6,125 nucleotides of DNA from an uncultured Bacteroidia bacterium (GTDB lineage Bacteria > Bacteroidota > Bacteroidia > Bacteroidales > UBA932). Below are positions 5,146 through 6,125 of the stretch, piece by piece; position 1 is the stretch's first letter, and each line of letters starts with the position of its first letter. Location: contig CACYEB010000185.1 in assembly GCA_902773305.1 (NCBI GenBank), forward strand, positions 1 to 6,125, in the 5' to 3' direction. The notes below the pieces were generated by a model that did no database searches, had not been told where the DNA came from, and saw only the letters and a list, made by a program, of their open reading frames with translations. Made by a program: the position numbers and the translations under genes.

Positions 5146-6125
5146 TCCTTTAAGGGAAAATAGTACTTAAGCCTGTGCTCTGGAAGAAGTTCAGGGTGAT
5201 ATATATATATCAGGTCTGCCAGAATCTGGTCCGGATGCAGGGTAATATCGTCGTAATAAGTCGTTACAAGTGTGTTACAAGCATAGATTCTGTGGCACTT
5301 ATACGCATCAAAGTTGGTATAGGGGTGATATTCCCGCTTCAAGTCATCGTAGGTCAGGGGACGCTTGCCGCCATATTTCATAAACCAGAATTCTGCATTG
5401 CAACCCCTCTCGAACACCTCTTCGAAACTTTTGTGAACACTGTTTGAAGATGTGATCTCAGAAAACACGTATTCGGCGCCGGCATCCCTGTGCAACTGAC
5501 CGACATAGCTTCCGGCAGCCGGTACAGCCCAGGTCTGCCCCCATTTACGCTCGAGCAGAACCGTAGGGCGGTTTGCTACCGATGCACTCTTGCCGCAAAG
5601 AGCCGCATAATTGCTTCTGGTGGCCTCGAAAAGACTGTCGGCAGCATCCTTGCAGCCGAACATCAGGCCGTAGAATTTGACCCACTCGGTGCGTCCCAGG
5701 GGGTGGTTTTCCATATAGTCGGCAGCCTCCACTATCGGTATTCCAAGTTTTTCGGCAGTTCCATAGCCACTGTTTTCAAATGGGGATGCAATGATGGCTT
5801 CGGTGTTGAGTGATATTATCTTCTCTATATTTGGGGATGCCGAATTACCCAAATCGGCAATTTGGTGATTCTTAATTCGTTCAAGTATTTCACTTGAAGT
5901 AATGTATTCAGGTTCACAAACGCCGGAAACCCTATCCAGCAGCCCCATTTGCTCTGCCATAGCGGCGTGCACGGAGGTATATATGACCACATTTTCTACC
6001 GGAGTTGCTATCACTATACCGCGTTTCGAGAGGGAGTCCTTGAGGGAGGGCCGCTCGGAAAGCAGGGTCTTGGACACAAGTATATACTCTTTTCGAACCT
6101 TTAGAGTATCCCAAGGGTCTCTTAA
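5142..6125 (-). CDS. ABC transporter periplasmic substrate-binding protein (BtuF/FecB/FhuD class), N-terminus outside window
   Basis: The protein is of the periplasmic-binding-protein-2 class that captures Fe-siderophores, haem or cobalamin and delivers them to FecCD-type permeases. The frame stays open to the right edge, giving 327 visible residues. The GTG at 6075-6077 is not the start: upstream codons read RDPWDTLKVRKEYILV, which fits the conserved beginning of the mature domain in Bacteroidetes homologues. The signal peptide or lipobox should therefore lie beyond the window. Visible features (counted from the window edge) are VVIYTSVHAAM (about 46-56, first lobe), NSASPNIEKIISLNTEAIIAS (about 94-114, end of the first lobe), HPLGRTEWVKFYG (about 141-153, linker helix), and GQTWAVPAAGSYVGQLHRDAGAEY (about 195-218, second lobe). 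It is convergent with the permease, so it is not in the same operon even though the two probably work together. The ligand is not determined. Confidence 0.88.
   Translation of the reverse strand, partial: LRDPWDTLKVRKEYILVSKTLLSERPSLKDSLSKRGIVIATPVENVVIYTSVHAAMAEQMGLLDRVSGVCEPEYITSSEILERIKNHQIADLGNSASPNIEKIISLNTEAIIASPFENSGYGTAEKLGIPIVEAADYMENHPLGRTEWVKFYGLMFGCKDAADSLFEATRSNYAALCGKSASVANRPTVLLERKWGQTWAVPAAGSYVGQLHRDAGAEYVFSEITSSNSVHKSFEEVFERGCNAEFWFMKYGGKRPLTYDDLKREYHPYTNFDAYKCHRIYACNTLVTTYYDDITLHPDQILADLIYIYHPELLPEHRLKYYFPLKD

Noticed and set aside
5197..5212. Perfect 16-bp palindrome TGATATATATATATCA
   Set aside because: It lies inside the binding-protein gene and simply encodes Leu-Ile-Tyr-Ile-Tyr. 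Alternating AT is self-complementary, and there is no promoter or gene start nearby to regulate.

Overview
The window looks like chromosomal DNA of a gut-type member of the Bacteroidales (Bacteroides/Prevotella/Alistipes-like, moderate GC). None of the starts has a clear Shine-Dalgarno sequence. Two promoters fit the Bacteroidetes TTTG / TAnnTTTG pattern, and the protein families and their sequence style are typical of that order. The species cannot be named from this window. I see no rRNA, tRNA, CRISPR array, insertion sequence, phage gene or riboswitch.

Left part (1-1913): the C-terminal two thirds of a PLP-dependent L-threonine aldolase on the plus strand, cut by the window edge, converges on a complete minus-strand MFS transporter of the fucose-permease type. 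Between them lies a perfect 19-bp inverted repeat with a 6-nt loop, probably a transcription-ending or RNA-stabilising hairpin shared by both genes.

Middle (1914-3055): a 213-bp divergent intergenic region separates the transporter from a monocistronic gene for a small exported protein. The transporter side carries a Bacteroidetes-type promoter. The other side carries a near-consensus sigma-54 (-24/-12) element, with a 7+7-bp inverted repeat about 97 bp upstream of the predicted start site, where an enhancer-binding activator would be expected. The exported protein has a signal peptide, an LTxxQ-containing helical/aromatic domain (compare Spy/CpxP), a His-rich stretch and a very basic low-complexity tail. 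It ends in a textbook intrinsic terminator. This is the most unusual part of the window.

Right part (3052-6125): a promoter whose -33 box lies in the T-tract of that terminator drives a two-gene operon. The first gene encodes a UPF0104/LPG-synthase-TM-type membrane protein (flippase-like). The second, 7 bp later, encodes a FecCD/BtuC-type ABC permease for iron-siderophore, haem or cobalamin uptake. A substrate-binding protein gene of the matching ABC class lies on the opposite strand and converges on the permease, so that the two stop codons share the palindrome TTAA. It runs off the right edge, and its true N-terminus is outside the window. No ABC ATPase gene is visible, so the transporter is incomplete here.
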